In this document: positions 27,087 through 36,336 of the stretch, one piece after another
Layout of the letters: every line of letters starts with the position of its first letter
How positions within the stretch are numbered: position 1 is the stretch's first letter
NCBI RefSeq assembly: GCF_016861695.1
Contig: NZ_BOLP01000016.1
Span: forward strand, 1 to 64,000
DNA from: Levilactobacillus andaensis
GTDB taxonomy: Bacteria > Bacillota > Bacilli > Lactobacillales > Lactobacillaceae
Direction of reading: 5' to 3'
Length of the DNA stretch: 64,000 nt
The notes under the pieces: model-generated
The model's input: the letters and a program-made list of their open reading frames with translations, nothing else
Databases searched by the model: none
Told to the model about the DNA's origin: nothing
Translations under genes and position numbers: made by a program

Positions 27087-27156
27087 TGGGATACGTTGTA
27101 GTCCAACATGATAACGACTTTCACGGCTACACTCTCGGTTGCCGCAAAAAAACAAC

Positions 27157-27327
27157 GTTAGCCGAGAGGTCGGCAGATACGGGCTCGGGTGCGTCGTTCT
27201 ACTTAGTTAGCGGGTGAATTTACCCGCTGGCTTAGTAGAAAACCAAGCTTATAGACTCGGTTCTTTCGAGGCTTCAAGTTGCGTTCGCACCGTTCCAGCC
27301 CATATCTGTCGACCGGTAAGGCGATGA
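27157..27327 (-). repeat. Structured intergenic repeat family A, copy A3 (reverse orientation)
   Basis: A ~170-bp family A element on the minus strand, from ATCGCCTTACCGG to CCTCTCGGCTAAC. The outer helix is CAGATATGGG with CCCGTATCTG. The inner hairpin is TTCTACT..AGCGGGT with ACCCGCT..AGTAGAA; its apical part differs completely from A1 and A2 yet still pairs fully. It lies in the 355-bp gap between convergent genes ending at 27022 (+) and 27378 (-). No family B partner is next to it. Confidence 0.84.
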
Positions 27328-27377
27328 CCTCTACTAGGCTGCTCAATTTCAACACAACAACCAGAATTTCTAAACGA

Positions 27378-28022
27378 TTAATCCGTCATTAACCAATCCC
27401 GTAGTTCGTCGTAATTGATCACACGAATCTCTGGTTGGCTTTCATCAACAATGAGGTGTTCAGGGTCAAATAACGCCCCGGCCATCCCCGCTCTGTGGCC
27501 AACCGTGACGTCCAGATTCCGGTCACCAATCATGATTGCCGTTTGCGGGTCGACCTGATATTGCCGACACAATGCCAGCAGGCTCGTTGGATCGGGCTTG
27601 CGCGGATAGTGGTCATCCGCCGTCACGGCACCCGTGAAGTCTTGTGCGAGCCCCAACTGCTCCAACCGATCCATTGCCCGGTGATCCTTATGCGTCAGCA
27701 GAAAGTTGCGGCCACCAGCCGCTGTGATCTGTGCCAACAGCTCACCAATGCCCTGAAAGGCCTGCGCATCCTTTAATTTGGGCGCCGCTTGCAACCGATA
27801 AATTTTTTCCAAACGCTGCCGGTCGAGCTGATACTCTGCCGCGAAACGTTGCAGGGCCGTCCCCAAACTGTGTTGCCGCATCGTTTTATAAATTTCTTCA
27901 CTGTCGATTTCAAAGTCGTTGACCCCGGAGGCCACGAGAGCTTCCCCAAAGGCCGTGACCATTCCCGGATACGTGTTCACTAGTGTGCCGTCAAAGTCCC
28001 AAAAATACTGCTGATAACGCAT
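27378..28022 (-). CDS. HAD family hydrolase (phosphoglycolate phosphatase-like)
   Basis: 214 aa. HAD motif I is WDFDGTLVNT with both catalytic Asp, motif II is FLLTHKD, and motif III/IV is KPDP...IMIGDRNLDV. A helical cap follows motif I, as in the Gph/PgmB subfamily. It dephosphorylates a small phosphometabolite, not identifiable from sequence. The start is ATG 28022 with AGGAGG upstream. It lies 60 bp downstream of dtd. Confidence 0.88.
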   Translation of the reverse strand: MRYQQYFWDFDGTLVNTYPGMVTAFGEALVASGVNDFEIDSEEIYKTMRQHSLGTALQRFAAEYQLDRQRLEKIYRLQAAPKLKDAQAFQGIGELLAQITAAGGRNFLLTHKDHRAMDRLEQLGLAQDFTGAVTADDHYPRKPDPTSLLALCRQYQVDPQTAIMIGDRNLDVTVGHRAGMAGALFDPEHLIVDESQPEIRVINYDELRDWLMTD

Positions 28023-28081
28023 GGTTTTCCTCCTAAAAAGCGGCTAGTTTCCATCACAGAAGCTACCCGCTATTTTTAATC

Positions 28082-28528
28082 TTATTTGGCGTCCGTGTCG
28101 AACCAAATCGTCACTGGTCCATCATTGACTAGGTCGACCTCCATATCGGCCCCGAAGACCCCCGTGGCGACCGTGAGTCCCGTTGCCGCTAATTTTTTAT
28201 TGAACTCTTCATAAAGAGCCTTAGCGTGTGTAGGTTCCCCAGCTGCCACGAAGCTCGGGCGGTTGCCCTTCTTGGTGTTGGCGTACAGCGTGAATTGGGA
28301 GACCGACAGCACGCTGCCGTGCACATCGGCTAGACTCAGATTCATCTTGTCCGCGTCATCTTGAAAGACCCGTAGCTTACTGATCTTATGCACCAAATAG
28401 TCGACCTGTTCACTGGTATCGCTATCCTCGGCAGCTACCAGTAGGAGAAAACCTTGGTCGATGGCACCGTGAACTTGGCCGTCAATGGCCACGCTGGCTC
28501 GACTGACTCGTTGAAGCAAGACTCGCAT
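28082..28528 (-). CDS. dtd: D-aminoacyl-tRNA deacylase
   Basis: 148 aa. Dtd hydrolyses D-aminoacyl-tRNAs (and Gly-tRNA-Ala), keeping D-amino acids out of proteins. The two signature motifs are intact: [18 protein letters not shown] and [10 protein letters not shown] with the Gly-cisPro. It directly follows rsh by 22 bp, the usual Firmicute rsh-dtd pair. Confidence 0.95.
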   Translation of the reverse strand: MRVLLQRVSRASVAIDGQVHGAIDQGFLLLVAAEDSDTSEQVDYLVHKISKLRVFQDDADKMNLSLADVHGSVLSVSQFTLYANTKKGNRPSFVAAGEPTHAKALYEEFNKKLAATGLTVATGVFGADMEVDLVNDGPVTIWFDTDAK

Positions 28529-28550
28529 GCTAACTCACCCTTCTGACTAA

Positions 28551-30782
28551 TTAATGGAACGCCCGCTTGACCACGTAGACGTCCGGAATATTTTTAATGT
28601 TATCCAAGATTCGTTGCAATTCTAATTGATTTCGCGTCCCCAGGCTGATGGAAATGGTGGCCATCTTGTTGTGGTCGACCTTCCCGTTGATGGACGTGAG
28701 GTACTTGGTATTGTTGTTGATGGTCCGCAACACATCGTTAAGCAAACCATTCCGATTGTAGCCTTGCACCTCGATGTCGGCGTTATAGTTGGTCTTATCG
28801 CCAGCCATATTGCCCCACCGAACCGCCACGATCCGTTCGCCGTTCTTTTCGGCGTTGCGAACGTTCGGGCAATCCTTACGGTGAACGGAGACCCCGCGGC
28901 CCTTGGTGATGTAGCCCACGATATCGTCGCCAGGAACGGGTGAACAACAATGGCTCAGCCGAATCAACAGGTTGTCAACGCCTTCGATGACCACGCCATC
29001 GGAGTCCTTGTTCTTGCGATCCTTCTTGTCATTATCATTATCGTTCTTAATCGTCTGGTGTTCTTCCAGCAATTCTCGCTCTTCACGACGGCGCCGTTCG
29101 TCTTCCGCGGCTTGCCGCACGCCTTCCGTCAACCGGTTGGCGACGCCACGTGGTTGCATGTCGCCAAAACCAATAGCAGCCATAAGGTCATCGGCGTGTT
29201 GATAGTGCATCTTCGCCGTGACGCGGTCCAAGTTTTCCTTGGTCATCAATAACTTCGGATCATAGCCCAAATCACGAATCGTCCGCTCGACGCTTTCCTG
29301 ACCAGCAATGATGTTTTGTTCCCGATCCGTTTGCCGGAAGAACTGCTTGATCTTGTTCCGCGCGCGCCGTGTTGAGACTAATTTCATCCAATCACGACTG
29401 GGTCCAGCGGAACTCGAGGACGTCCGAATGTCAACGATGTCCCCATTCTTGATCTCATAGTTCAACGGTACGATCTTACCATTGATCGTTGCCCCGGTCG
29501 TATGGTGACCGACCTCGGTGTGGATGGCATAGGCCATATCCAACGGCCCGGCGCCCTTAGGTAGCTCCAAGACATCCCCCTTGGGCGTGAACGCGTACAC
29601 GTGGTCGCCGAAGAGTTCACCCTTAACACTGTCCATGAAGTCCGACGCATCATCCGTGTCCTCTTGGAGTTCGATGATGTGCTTGAACAAATTCAGTTTG
29701 TCACCGGAATTGGTCTCTTGAACCTTGTCCTTGACACCTTCCTTGTAGGCCCAGTGCGCGGCAACCCCGTATTCAGCCACGGCATGCATCTCTTTGGTCC
29801 GAATCTGGACTTCGAGCGGCTTGCCCTCTGGCCCAATGACCGTGGTGTGTAGCGACTGGTACATGTTAGCTTTAGGCATCGCAATGTAGTCTTTGAACCG
29901 CCCAGGCATGGGCTTCCACTGCGAGTGAATGGCCCCGAGCACCGCGTAACAGTCCTTAATGGTATCAACGATTACCCGAATTGCGAGCAGGTCGTAAATT
30001 TGGCTAAACTGCTTGTGCTGATCCTTCATTTTTCGGTAAACGGAGTAGATGTGCTTCGGCCGTCCATAGATTTCAGGTGACAGCTTGAGATCCTGAATGG
30101 ACGACTGAATATCCTTGATGGCACCCGCAATATACTGTTCCCGCTGGTCACGCCGCGAATTCATCAAATGGACGATGCGGTAGTACTGCTGCGGGTTCAG
30201 GTAGCGCAGGGAAATATCCTCCAGCTCCCACTTGATGGTGCTGATCCCCAACCGGTCGGCTAGCGGCGCGTAAATCTCAAGCGTTTCGTTCGCGATTCGC
30301 CGCTGCTTATCCGGTCGTAGGTGTTCCAGCGTCCGCATGTTGTGCAGGCGGTCGGCCAACTTGACGATCATGACCCGAATGTCCTTGGACATGGCTAGCA
30401 GGAGTTTACGGTGATTTTCCGCCAATTGTTCCCGGTTAGACTTGTATTTAATTTTCCCTAACTTGGTCACGCCATCCACAATCAGGGCCACGTCGTCGCC
30501 AAATAACTCCTGCACATCGCTCAGCGTCACGCCAGTATCCTCCACAATATCGTGCAAGAAACCAGCCGAAACCGTTTCGGGGTCCATGTTCAAGTCGGCT
30601 AGAATTCCCGCCACCTGAATGGGATGCATAATGTAGGGCTCACCGGATTGTCGCGTTTGGTCTTTATGCGCGACCGTTGCGAAATGACAGGCTTTGACCA
30701 CCATTTCAACGTGTTGCGCATTCATATATTTACCGACTCTGGCAATTACTTCTTCAGCCGTCCAGACACGTTCTTTGGTCAT
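28551..30782 (-). CDS. rsh: Bifunctional (p)ppGpp synthetase/hydrolase Rsh
   Basis: 743 aa from ATG 30782, which has GGTGG eight bases upstream; a GTG five codons earlier is weaker. The enzyme makes and degrades (p)ppGpp in the stringent response. The HD hydrolase domain (HKDQTRQSGEPYIMHP, FLHDIVEDTG) is intact. The synthetase domain (YRKMKDQHKQFSQIYDLLAIRV, MYQSLHTTV) has the RxKD-type charge pattern of bifunctional enzymes. TGS (AFTPKGDVLELPKGA), a Cys-containing region (LSHCCSPVPGDDI) and a C-terminal ACT domain follow. A charged linker at about residues 560-610 is longer than usual. Confidence 0.96.
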   Translation of the reverse strand: MTKERVWTAEEVIARVGKYMNAQHVEMVVKACHFATVAHKDQTRQSGEPYIMHPIQVAGILADLNMDPETVSAGFLHDIVEDTGVTLSDVQELFGDDVALIVDGVTKLGKIKYKSNREQLAENHRKLLLAMSKDIRVMIVKLADRLHNMRTLEHLRPDKQRRIANETLEIYAPLADRLGISTIKWELEDISLRYLNPQQYYRIVHLMNSRRDQREQYIAGAIKDIQSSIQDLKLSPEIYGRPKHIYSVYRKMKDQHKQFSQIYDLLAIRVIVDTIKDCYAVLGAIHSQWKPMPGRFKDYIAMPKANMYQSLHTTVIGPEGKPLEVQIRTKEMHAVAEYGVAAHWAYKEGVKDKVQETNSGDKLNLFKHIIELQEDTDDASDFMDSVKGELFGDHVYAFTPKGDVLELPKGAGPLDMAYAIHTEVGHHTTGATINGKIVPLNYEIKNGDIVDIRTSSSSAGPSRDWMKLVSTRRARNKIKQFFRQTDREQNIIAGQESVERTIRDLGYDPKLLMTKENLDRVTAKMHYQHADDLMAAIGFGDMQPRGVANRLTEGVRQAAEDERRRREERELLEEHQTIKNDNDNDKKDRKNKDSDGVVIEGVDNLLIRLSHCCSPVPGDDIVGYITKGRGVSVHRKDCPNVRNAEKNGERIVAVRWGNMAGDKTNYNADIEVQGYNRNGLLNDVLRTINNNTKYLTSINGKVDHNKMATISISLGTRNQLELQRILDNIKNIPDVYVVKRAFH

Positions 30783-30810
30783 ATTGGACGCCACCACCCT
30801 TAGATTTAAA

Positions 30811-31146
30811 TTATGATTTCACTTCAATTTTCGTTTGGGTCAACCCGTATCCCAAGTAGGACAGGCACAGGTAAACCACGGCAAAGTACAATGTATACTG
30901 TGGCAGGAACCAGTAGGCTCCCAGCACGTAGACCAGTGGCCAAATCAAGAGCCACCAGCCGGGCTGCGTGTGCCGATAGATGAATCTCCCCAACCAAATG
31001 GCCAAGCCACCATTCACTAACAGAAGCAGACCGCCAAATCGCATGACCGGACTAATATTCAGCCAGGTTGCGACTGCCGGGAGCAATAGGCCCATAACGA
31101 TACCGACGAGCCAGTACCGCCACCCCAATTTATTTAAAACTGCCAT
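30811..31146 (-). CDS. Small hypothetical membrane protein
   Basis: 111 aa with about four transmembrane helices (near residues 10-28, 34-52, 63-80 and 83-102) and a short charged C-terminus. I do not recognise a functional family. The start is ATG 31146. It lies between rsmE and rsh, 28 bp upstream of the rsh coding region, on the same strand, so it may belong to the same transcript. Nothing else is visible. Confidence 0.7.
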   Translation of the reverse strand: MAVLNKLGWRYWLVGIVMGLLLPAVATWLNISPVMRFGGLLLLVNGGLAIWLGRFIYRHTQPGWWLLIWPLVYVLGAYWFLPQYTLYFAVVYLCLSYLGYGLTQTKIEVKS

Positions 31147-31213
31147 CTATCTCTCACCTATCTCTCTTTATATTGCAATTATTTTAGCATGTTTCAGATG
31201 AGATTTCACCCTG

Positions 31214-31960
31214 TTATCTCGGTTGCTGCAGTTCCAAGACCATTGAAACCGCTGACAGAAGAAATAACGGGGCCGTTTCGGTCCGTAAAATGCGGGGCCC
31301 CAACCCAACTAAGACGGCTTGCGCGGCCTGCGCCGTTTGGACCTCGGCCGGACTAATGCCACCTTCAGGACCAAAAATAGCGAGCAGACTCTGTCCCGAC
31401 TGAATGGTCTGCAATTGCTGGTTTAGCGCGCTTTGTTCGCCTTGCTTGGCCGACTCCTCGTACGCCAACAGCTTCACATCGGCTGGCTGGTCCACGACTT
31501 CTTTGAGGCTCTTGGCGAAACTGACTTCGGGCCGCCGCAAGCGATGGGCCTGTTCGGCAGCGCCGTGGGCAATCTTAGTTAGGCGCGCTAACTTTTTCGC
31601 AACTTTATTAGGCTGCCACTTGGCCACGGACCAATCCGCGGCGTAAAAAATGATGTGGTCAACGCCCAGCTCGGTCGCCTTTTGCGTGATCCACTCCGCC
31701 TTTTCCTGCTTCGGCAGGCCACATGCAATCGTGACCGCGACCGGCAGCTCGACGGTTGGCGTAGTGACGGCCGTCAGCGTGACTGTCGCGGGCTCTATCG
31801 CGTCGAGCTGACCGTGAAACAAGTGGGCCGTGTTATCCACGAACTCCGCTTCAGCACCCGGTGCGGCTCGCAAGACGGTCACCCAATGATGGGCGATCGG
31901 CGCAGGCAACGCCACGTGGTCGCCCGTCTGGTGCGCCGTTTCTAGAAAATACCGTTGCAT
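31214..31960 (-). CDS. rsmE: 16S rRNA (uracil(1498)-N(3))-methyltransferase
   Basis: 248 aa. RsmE methylates U1498 of 16S rRNA near the decoding site using SAM. It has an N-terminal PUA-like domain and a C-terminal SPOUT knot with the motifs ACGLPKQEKAEWITQKATELGV, AIFGPEGGISPAEV and GPRILRTETA. It starts 4 bp after the prmA stop codon; prmA-rsmE is a conserved pair. Confidence 0.95.
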   Translation of the reverse strand: MQRYFLETAHQTGDHVALPAPIAHHWVTVLRAAPGAEAEFVDNTAHLFHGQLDAIEPATVTLTAVTTPTVELPVAVTIACGLPKQEKAEWITQKATELGVDHIIFYAADWSVAKWQPNKVAKKLARLTKIAHGAAEQAHRLRRPEVSFAKSLKEVVDQPADVKLLAYEESAKQGEQSALNQQLQTIQSGQSLLAIFGPEGGISPAEVQTAQAAQAVLVGLGPRILRTETAPLFLLSAVSMVLELQQPR

Positions 31961-31963
31961 AAC

Positions 31964-32914
31964 CTATTCATCCTCCGTTGGCTTGTGGGCAATCACCCCG
32001 CGCCAATCCTTCATTTGTAAAATGTTATCGATAATGAAGCCTTGCTTCTCCTGTGCCGCCACGATTTCGTCCAATTTATCGGCAATAATGCCAGACGTCA
32101 GGAAGTAACCGCCAACGTTTAAATTCTCCCAGGCTTGGGGAATCAATGGCAAGATGATTTCAGCTAAGATGTTAGCCACGACCAGATCGACCGGCTGATG
32201 AATTCCCTTAAGCAAGTCATTGGGCTTAGCAACGATATCCTTGGCGACCGGGTTCAAGTCCAGGTTGGTCTTGGCCGAACGCACGGCAATGTCATCCAGG
32301 TCAAAGGCCGTGATCTGCTTCACACCCAGATATTTTGCCGCGATGCTCAGGACACCGGAACCTGTGCCGACATCGTACATGGTTTCGCCACCACGAACTA
32401 CCATTTCCAGTGCCGTCATGGACAGCCGCGTGGTTGGATGCGTCCCGGTCCCAAAGGCCATCCCCGGGTCGAGGCGAATGACGTGTTCGTCGGGCTGAAC
32501 GGGTTGATAGTTCTCCCAGCTGGGGCTAACGGTTAGGTAGCGCGTCACGCGAACTGGATGGTAATACTTCTGCCAAGCGGTCGACCAACTCACATCGTCG
32601 ACGGCCTTGGTCGTGACAGTTCCGGGAGTCGGGTCCAAACCAAACTTCGTCAGATCACTGACTCGCTGCTTAATGGTCGGTAAGATTTCGGGAACAAAAA
32701 TCGTTTCGGGATAGTAGGCACTGATTTCGGCCCCACTGGTGCGGTGCGGAATCGTCTTCAAATCGACGATTTCACCGTACTTTCCCGCCTTCAGATGGTC
32801 GTAGTCGGCTGCATCGTCGATCTTAACGCCGCTGGCCCCGGCTTCTTGGAGAATGTTGCTAACGGCTTCCACCGCTTCATTGGTGGTGATGACACTCACT
32901 TCGGTCCATTGCAT
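31964..32914 (-). CDS. prmA: Ribosomal protein L11 methyltransferase
   Basis: 316 aa. PrmA trimethylates ribosomal protein uL11. It has an N-terminal substrate-recognition domain and a Rossmann methyltransferase domain with [16 protein letters not shown], the SAM motif [15 protein letters not shown] and the NPPY-like VVANILAEI. The start is ATG 32914 with GGAGGAAAC upstream. It is the first gene of the prmA-rsmE pair. Confidence 0.95.
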   Translation of the reverse strand: MQWTEVSVITTNEAVEAVSNILQEAGASGVKIDDAADYDHLKAGKYGEIVDLKTIPHRTSGAEISAYYPETIFVPEILPTIKQRVSDLTKFGLDPTPGTVTTKAVDDVSWSTAWQKYYHPVRVTRYLTVSPSWENYQPVQPDEHVIRLDPGMAFGTGTHPTTRLSMTALEMVVRGGETMYDVGTGSGVLSIAAKYLGVKQITAFDLDDIAVRSAKTNLDLNPVAKDIVAKPNDLLKGIHQPVDLVVANILAEIILPLIPQAWENLNVGGYFLTSGIIADKLDEIVAAQEKQGFIIDNILQMKDWRGVIAHKPTEDE

Positions 32915-32988
32915 GTGACTTGTTTCCTCCTTATTAATACGGTTCTTTCAATTAATTTACTAAGTAATAAAATCAGACTAGCGGTCAA

Positions 32989-33008
32989 TTCGCCTTACCG
33001 GTCGACAC
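32989..33008 (+). repeat. Short fragment of repeat family A (5' end)
   Basis: The 20 bases match the left end of family A (TTCGCCTTACCGGTCGACA, as in A3), with the rest missing. It lies in the 551-bp gap between prmA and the next gene, upstream of repeat C2. Short length makes a chance match possible but unlikely. Confidence 0.5.
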
Positions 33009-33203
33009 TGACGAACCCATAGTAACCGTTTATCATGGCAGAGTTCAAACCACGCCGTAATCTCAGGCCTTAGACTTGAGAAGCCCTCACATCAAATCGA
33101 CAACCTAGCAAATACGGCAATGACTGGCCGAACTTTCAACCTTTAATTATCAGTTTAAAGGTCGACCGCGGGGAGTGCAACAGTCACAGCTCGATTTAAG
33201 TGC

Positions 33204-33230
33204 TTCTATAGAAAAAGAGCCAATGATAGC
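33204..33230. repeat. Direct repeat, left copy, flanking structured repeat C2
   Basis: TTCTATAGAAAAAGAGCC and the following bases match 33390-33416 at 24 of 27 positions. The pair brackets a 159-bp segment that contains family C copy 2. The left copy keeps only one arm of the terminator that the right copy completes. Confidence 0.7.
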
Positions 33231-33264
33231 CGGTCACAAAACAGGTTGACCCTTGAATTTCAGC

Positions 33265-33390
33265 TTGTCGAAACGTGTGCTAAAAGGCAGCCGGCTCCGC
33301 TTAAACCTGATAGCCAAACAATCCAAACCCGGGATTATTCAGCTATCAGCCTTAATGCTCACCAGCTAAGCGCCTTCTAGCTCACTCTGT
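33265..33390. repeat. Structured intergenic repeat family C, copy 2
   Basis: The second ~125-bp family C element, very similar to 7369-7495. Helices are CTAaAAGGC with GCCTTcTAG (one mismatch), CTGATAGC with GCTATCAG (compensated relative to copy 1), and AATCC with GGATT. The CTGG/CCAG helix of copy 1 is CCGG/CCAG here, with one uncompensated position. It lies next to a terminator, as copy 1 does. Confidence 0.75.
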
Positions 33391-33438
33391 TCTATAGAAA
33401 AAGAGCTAATGACAACTCAAATTGTCACCAGCTCTTCG
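33390..33438 (-). terminator. Terminator of the 33466-33780 gene, also right copy of the direct repeat
   Basis: AAGAGCT..GACAA pairs with TTGTC..AGCTCTT. On the minus strand the hairpin is followed by TTTTTC. Its left half (33390-33416) is the right copy of the direct repeat that flanks C2. Confidence 0.75.
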
Positions 33439-33465
33439 CTAAATTAAAGAATTGATAGAACGGCC

Positions 33466-33780
33466 TTAAACTTTTTCGGCATCGGTCGTGTGGTCAGGGT
33501 CTCGCTGCTCGCGGGAAATGTGCGATTCTAAATAATCTAGCATATCCGCTTCGTTTTGAAAGACGCGTGGATGCTTTTGCTTGTGCAGTCGCAAATCAAT
33601 CTCGTTGATTCGCTGACGGCCCGTCCACGTATGACCATAACGAATGATTACCCGATTATTGAGCGAATCTTGACCGAATTTAAATACATAAACGCTCTCT
33701 GGCGCCATCAATGGTCGAATATACGACTTTTCGTAACGATAGTTATGTTGCCGTAAAAACTCTTTGGTTCGACTCAGCAT
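33466..33780 (-). CDS. Hypothetical protein
   Basis: 104 aa from ATG 33780, preceded by AGGAGGTGA at ideal spacing; the three earlier codons of the open frame overlap the ribosome binding site. The protein is soluble, basic and rich in Arg/His in its first half (LRQHNYRYEKSYIRPL), with a charged C-terminal tail. I do not recognise a family. It is monocistronic and divergent from mscL. Confidence 0.7.
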   Translation of the reverse strand: MLSRTKEFLRQHNYRYEKSYIRPLMAPESVYVFKFGQDSLNNRVIIRYGHTWTGRQRINEIDLRLHKQKHPRVFQNEADMLDYLESHISREQRDPDHTTDAEKV

Positions 33781-34092
33781 GGTAATCACCTCCTATAATG
33801 ACAATCTACTCGGTTCTCAAAACATTTTAAAACCACTTCGGTTGTCCCAAACGGGTTAAAATGTATCAATAATTGATAATAGTTGATTTTGAAATGGAAT
33901 GCAAGCAAAACGTTTGCTAAGGCCCACTTTTTAGGCACCAATGTAACGGATTTCAGACACCCATTGACTACTTTGAAACCACTTACAATTATAGCACACT
34001 CCCTTTTAGTTTCTGAGTAAAAAGCTAAGATTCCCGTGAAATTCTCGTCAGCGTTTTTGTTGCTTTTTATAACGTAATCGTTAAAAATAGAA

Positions 34093-34105
34093 GATAACCG
34101 TTATC
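34093..34105. promoter_or_regulatory. Palindrome GATAAC-C-GTTATC upstream of mscL
   Basis: A perfect 6-bp inverted repeat around one base lies about 24 bp upstream of the mscL start codon, just before the ribosome binding site. It could be an operator; no regulator is known from this window. The rest of the 33781-34128 gap is AT-rich without further recognisable features. Confidence 0.3.
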
Positions 34106-34128
34106 GTTATTTAAAGGAGGAAGCACAC

Positions 34129-34506
34129 GTGTTAAAAGAGTTTAAGGAATTCATCGCCCGGGGCAACGTCATGGACTTGGCTGTTGGGGTCATCGTTGGG
34201 GCCGCCTTCACTGCCATCGTCAAATCGCTGGTCGACAATCTGATCAATCCGCTGCTGGGTATCTTCATTGGCAACATTGATTTTTCCAATCTCGTCTTGA
34301 CCATTGGCAGCGCCCATTTTAAATACGGGGCCTTTATCAACTCCGTCATTAACTTTTTGATCATCGCATTTGTCGTCTTCCTATTGATTAAATTTATCAA
34401 TAAGCTGGTTCCAACCGCACCTGAGGAACCCGATGAAGATGAAGCCCCCTCGCAAGAAGAAGTTTATCTCAAGGAAATTGTAGACTTGTTAAAAGAGAAA
34501 AAATAA
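34129..34506 (+). CDS. mscL: Large-conductance mechanosensitive channel MscL
   Basis: 125 aa, full length. MscL forms a homopentameric membrane pore that opens under extreme tension and releases solutes during osmotic downshock. The N-terminal helix and TM1 ([31 protein letters not shown]) are highly conserved, TM2 is near residues 63-88, and the C-terminal helix [16 protein letters not shown] is present. The start is GTG 34129 with AAAGGAGGAAG. It is monocistronic and ends at a terminator. Confidence 0.96.
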   Translation: MLKEFKEFIARGNVMDLAVGVIVGAAFTAIVKSLVDNLINPLLGIFIGNIDFSNLVLTIGSAHFKYGAFINSVINFLIIAFVVFLLIKFINKLVPTAPEEPDEDEAPSQEEVYLKEIVDLLKEKK

Positions 34507-34519
34507 ACCGACTCTTCGT

Positions 34520-34560
34520 GGGTCGCCCGCTGGTCATTGTCCTGGCGGGCGACCTTTTTG
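34520..34560 (+). terminator. Intrinsic terminator of mscL
   Basis: GGTCGCCCGC pairs with GCGGGCGACC followed by TTTTTG. Confidence 0.9.
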
Positions 34561-34772
34561 TTTGCCATCAAAATTAGCCGTGCGTAAAAATAGTCCAAAT
34601 ATTTTTTTAAACAACCATTCTTTACCAAAAAAGAACAAGTAGGCATTGCAAAACCATGGCTTCCCCCATAAAATTAGTGTTGGGCGTTTATTACTTACCG
34701 CTCATTGTTCACAGCTAAATCTGAAAAACTATTGATGAAGGGGGTCATCTTATTATTTGGAGTATTCTGTGG

Positions 34773-35399
34773 ATGCTGGTTTGGGCTGGCGGCGCTTACT
34801 GGGCCTTTCGCCGACCACATCAGCACCAAAGGCGTCACCTGATTTTGGGTATTATCAGTATTATTTTAGTGTTATCTGGTGGTTTTTACGCGATTGGAAC
34901 GGCTAACGCGAAGCCCCAGACGATCGTAACCACCAAAACGATTCATGTTGGTAGTCAGCGGCTGGCCAAAGCCAAGGCCGAATCCAAACGATTAGCCGCC
35001 ACCGCCAGTCATCAAGACGACGCCAGCATGGCCCTAGCCGACAAGATCAGTTCGTCATCTGCCGCCTCATCTAAGGCAAGTTCTGAAGAATCCAGTCAGC
35101 AAGCGAGTCGTCGTGCCAGTCGCCAGGTTGAATCGGAACGCGCTGTGGCGGCGAGTCAAGCGGCAGCAACGTCCACGAGTCGGGCAGCGGCTGCCAGTAG
35201 CAGTAGTCATCACTCAACATCGTCTCACGCCAAGGGTGACCTCGACACGCGTAAAACGGGTAAAATCATTGGCAATCGGAATTCCAAAATTTATCATACG
35301 CCGGACCAAGCGGGCTACCACATGAATAGTAGCAACGCGGTCTACTTCCAAACGGAAGCACAGGCCAAGGCGGCCGGCTATAGAAAGGCATTACGCTAA
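34773..35399 (+). CDS. Membrane-anchored Ser/Ala-rich protein with YHxP...NAVYF nuclease-associated domain
   Basis: 208 aa from ATG 34773, with TTTGGAG ten bases upstream. In-frame codons extend the first hydrophobic helix upstream to an ATT at 34752 that has AAGGGGG at better spacing, so a non-standard start cannot be excluded. There are two hydrophobic segments (residues ~1-12 and ~23-43), then a Ser/Ala/Gln-rich linker (residues ~90-160). The C-terminal ~45-residue domain is IIGNRNSKIYHTPDQAGYHM...NAVYFQTEAQAKAAGYRKA. That domain resembles the Ada-like zinc-binding unit found with secreted nucleases, but the usual Cys positions are replaced here. Its stop codon overlaps the ATG of the nuclease gene, so the two are coupled. 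Confidence 0.75.
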   Translation: MLVWAGGAYWAFRRPHQHQRRHLILGIISIILVLSGGFYAIGTANAKPQTIVTTKTIHVGSQRLAKAKAESKRLAATASHQDDASMALADKISSSSAASSKASSEESSQQASRRASRQVESERAVAASQAAATSTSRAAAASSSSHHSTSSHAKGDLDTRKTGKIIGNRNSKIYHTPDQAGYHMNSSNAVYFQTEAQAKAAGYRKALR

Positions 35400-36274
35400 T
35401 GAAAAAGATAACAGTTTTAACGCTGGCATTGTTCAGCACCTTCGCTATCGGCGTCAGTGGTTGTGCCCCCACTAAGTCGTCGGCCAAGACCACCACGAAT
35501 ACTAAGGTCGTCTACGACCACTCACCAGAAAAAAAGGCCGTTAAGCTGGAGAAGGCCAACGCCGCGGAAAAGGAACGTCTATCCAGTCAAAAAGACGATA
35601 TTTCTCAGCAACAAGTTTCGTACGAACACAAGCGGGCAACGACCAAATCGAAGGCCAAAAAGGTTGTGAAAAAATCTTCAACGACCCCAAAGGCTAAGAC
35701 CAATCTGGCCACGTTAACCTACAGTGGGCAACAGGAGATTACCATTGACCACAATAATCCCCACTTTAGTCAGGCGCAACTTTCCACGAAAAAAGGGCCG
35801 TGGCAGACTTACCACAACCTAGACGGGTATAACCGGGTCACTGGAGCAGCGGCTCTGCTGAATCGGTCGCTGATGCCTAGTGCCAAGCGTGAGGCCTTGA
35901 CGTTTGATCCCACCGGTTGGCACAACAAGCGTACCCATCATGGTTGGCTGTATAATCGTAGCCATTTAATCGGTTATCAATTTACCGGGCAGAACAATAA
36001 CCCCAAGAACCTGATGACTGGGACGCGGACCTTGAACAATCCCAGCATGCTCCATAACGAAATGGACGTGGCCACTTACCTGAAATCCAGTTCGAGTCAC
36101 TACGTTCGCTACACCGTCACGCCAGTCTTTAAGGGCCATGAACTGGTGGCTCGCGGTGTCCAGATGCGGGCCCAATCCGTTGGCTCAAACGCCATTCGAT
36201 TTAACGTTTATATTTTTAACATCGAACCCGGTTACACCATTGACTATGCGACCGGCTATAGCCAAGCGAGCTAA
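35399..36274 (+). CDS. DNA/RNA non-specific endonuclease, lipoprotein (EndA-like)
   Basis: 291 aa. An N-terminal lipoprotein signal peptide ends in a lipobox (GVSGC, Cys22), so the enzyme is probably anchored outside the cell membrane. A Lys/Ser-rich linker (residues ~23-105) precedes the nuclease domain, which carries YNRSHLIGYQFTGQNNNPKNLMTGTR with the catalytic His, followed by NEMDVATYL and a late beta-strand region. The domain is related to streptococcal EndA and related DNA-entry nucleases. Its role may be nutrient scavenging, degradation of incoming DNA or DNA uptake; context does not decide. No competence genes are nearby. Confidence 0.88.
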   Translation: MKKITVLTLALFSTFAIGVSGCAPTKSSAKTTTNTKVVYDHSPEKKAVKLEKANAAEKERLSSQKDDISQQQVSYEHKRATTKSKAKKVVKKSSTTPKAKTNLATLTYSGQQEITIDHNNPHFSQAQLSTKKGPWQTYHNLDGYNRVTGAAALLNRSLMPSAKREALTFDPTGWHNKRTHHGWLYNRSHLIGYQFTGQNNNPKNLMTGTRTLNNPSMLHNEMDVATYLKSSSSHYVRYTVTPVFKGHELVARGVQMRAQSVGSNAIRFNVYIFNIEPGYTIDYATGYSQAS

Positions 36275-36336
36275 GTCATCGTCCAACTGCTGAAGACGAA
36301 AAAAGCTGCCACCATTACATATCCAGGGAGGATACT

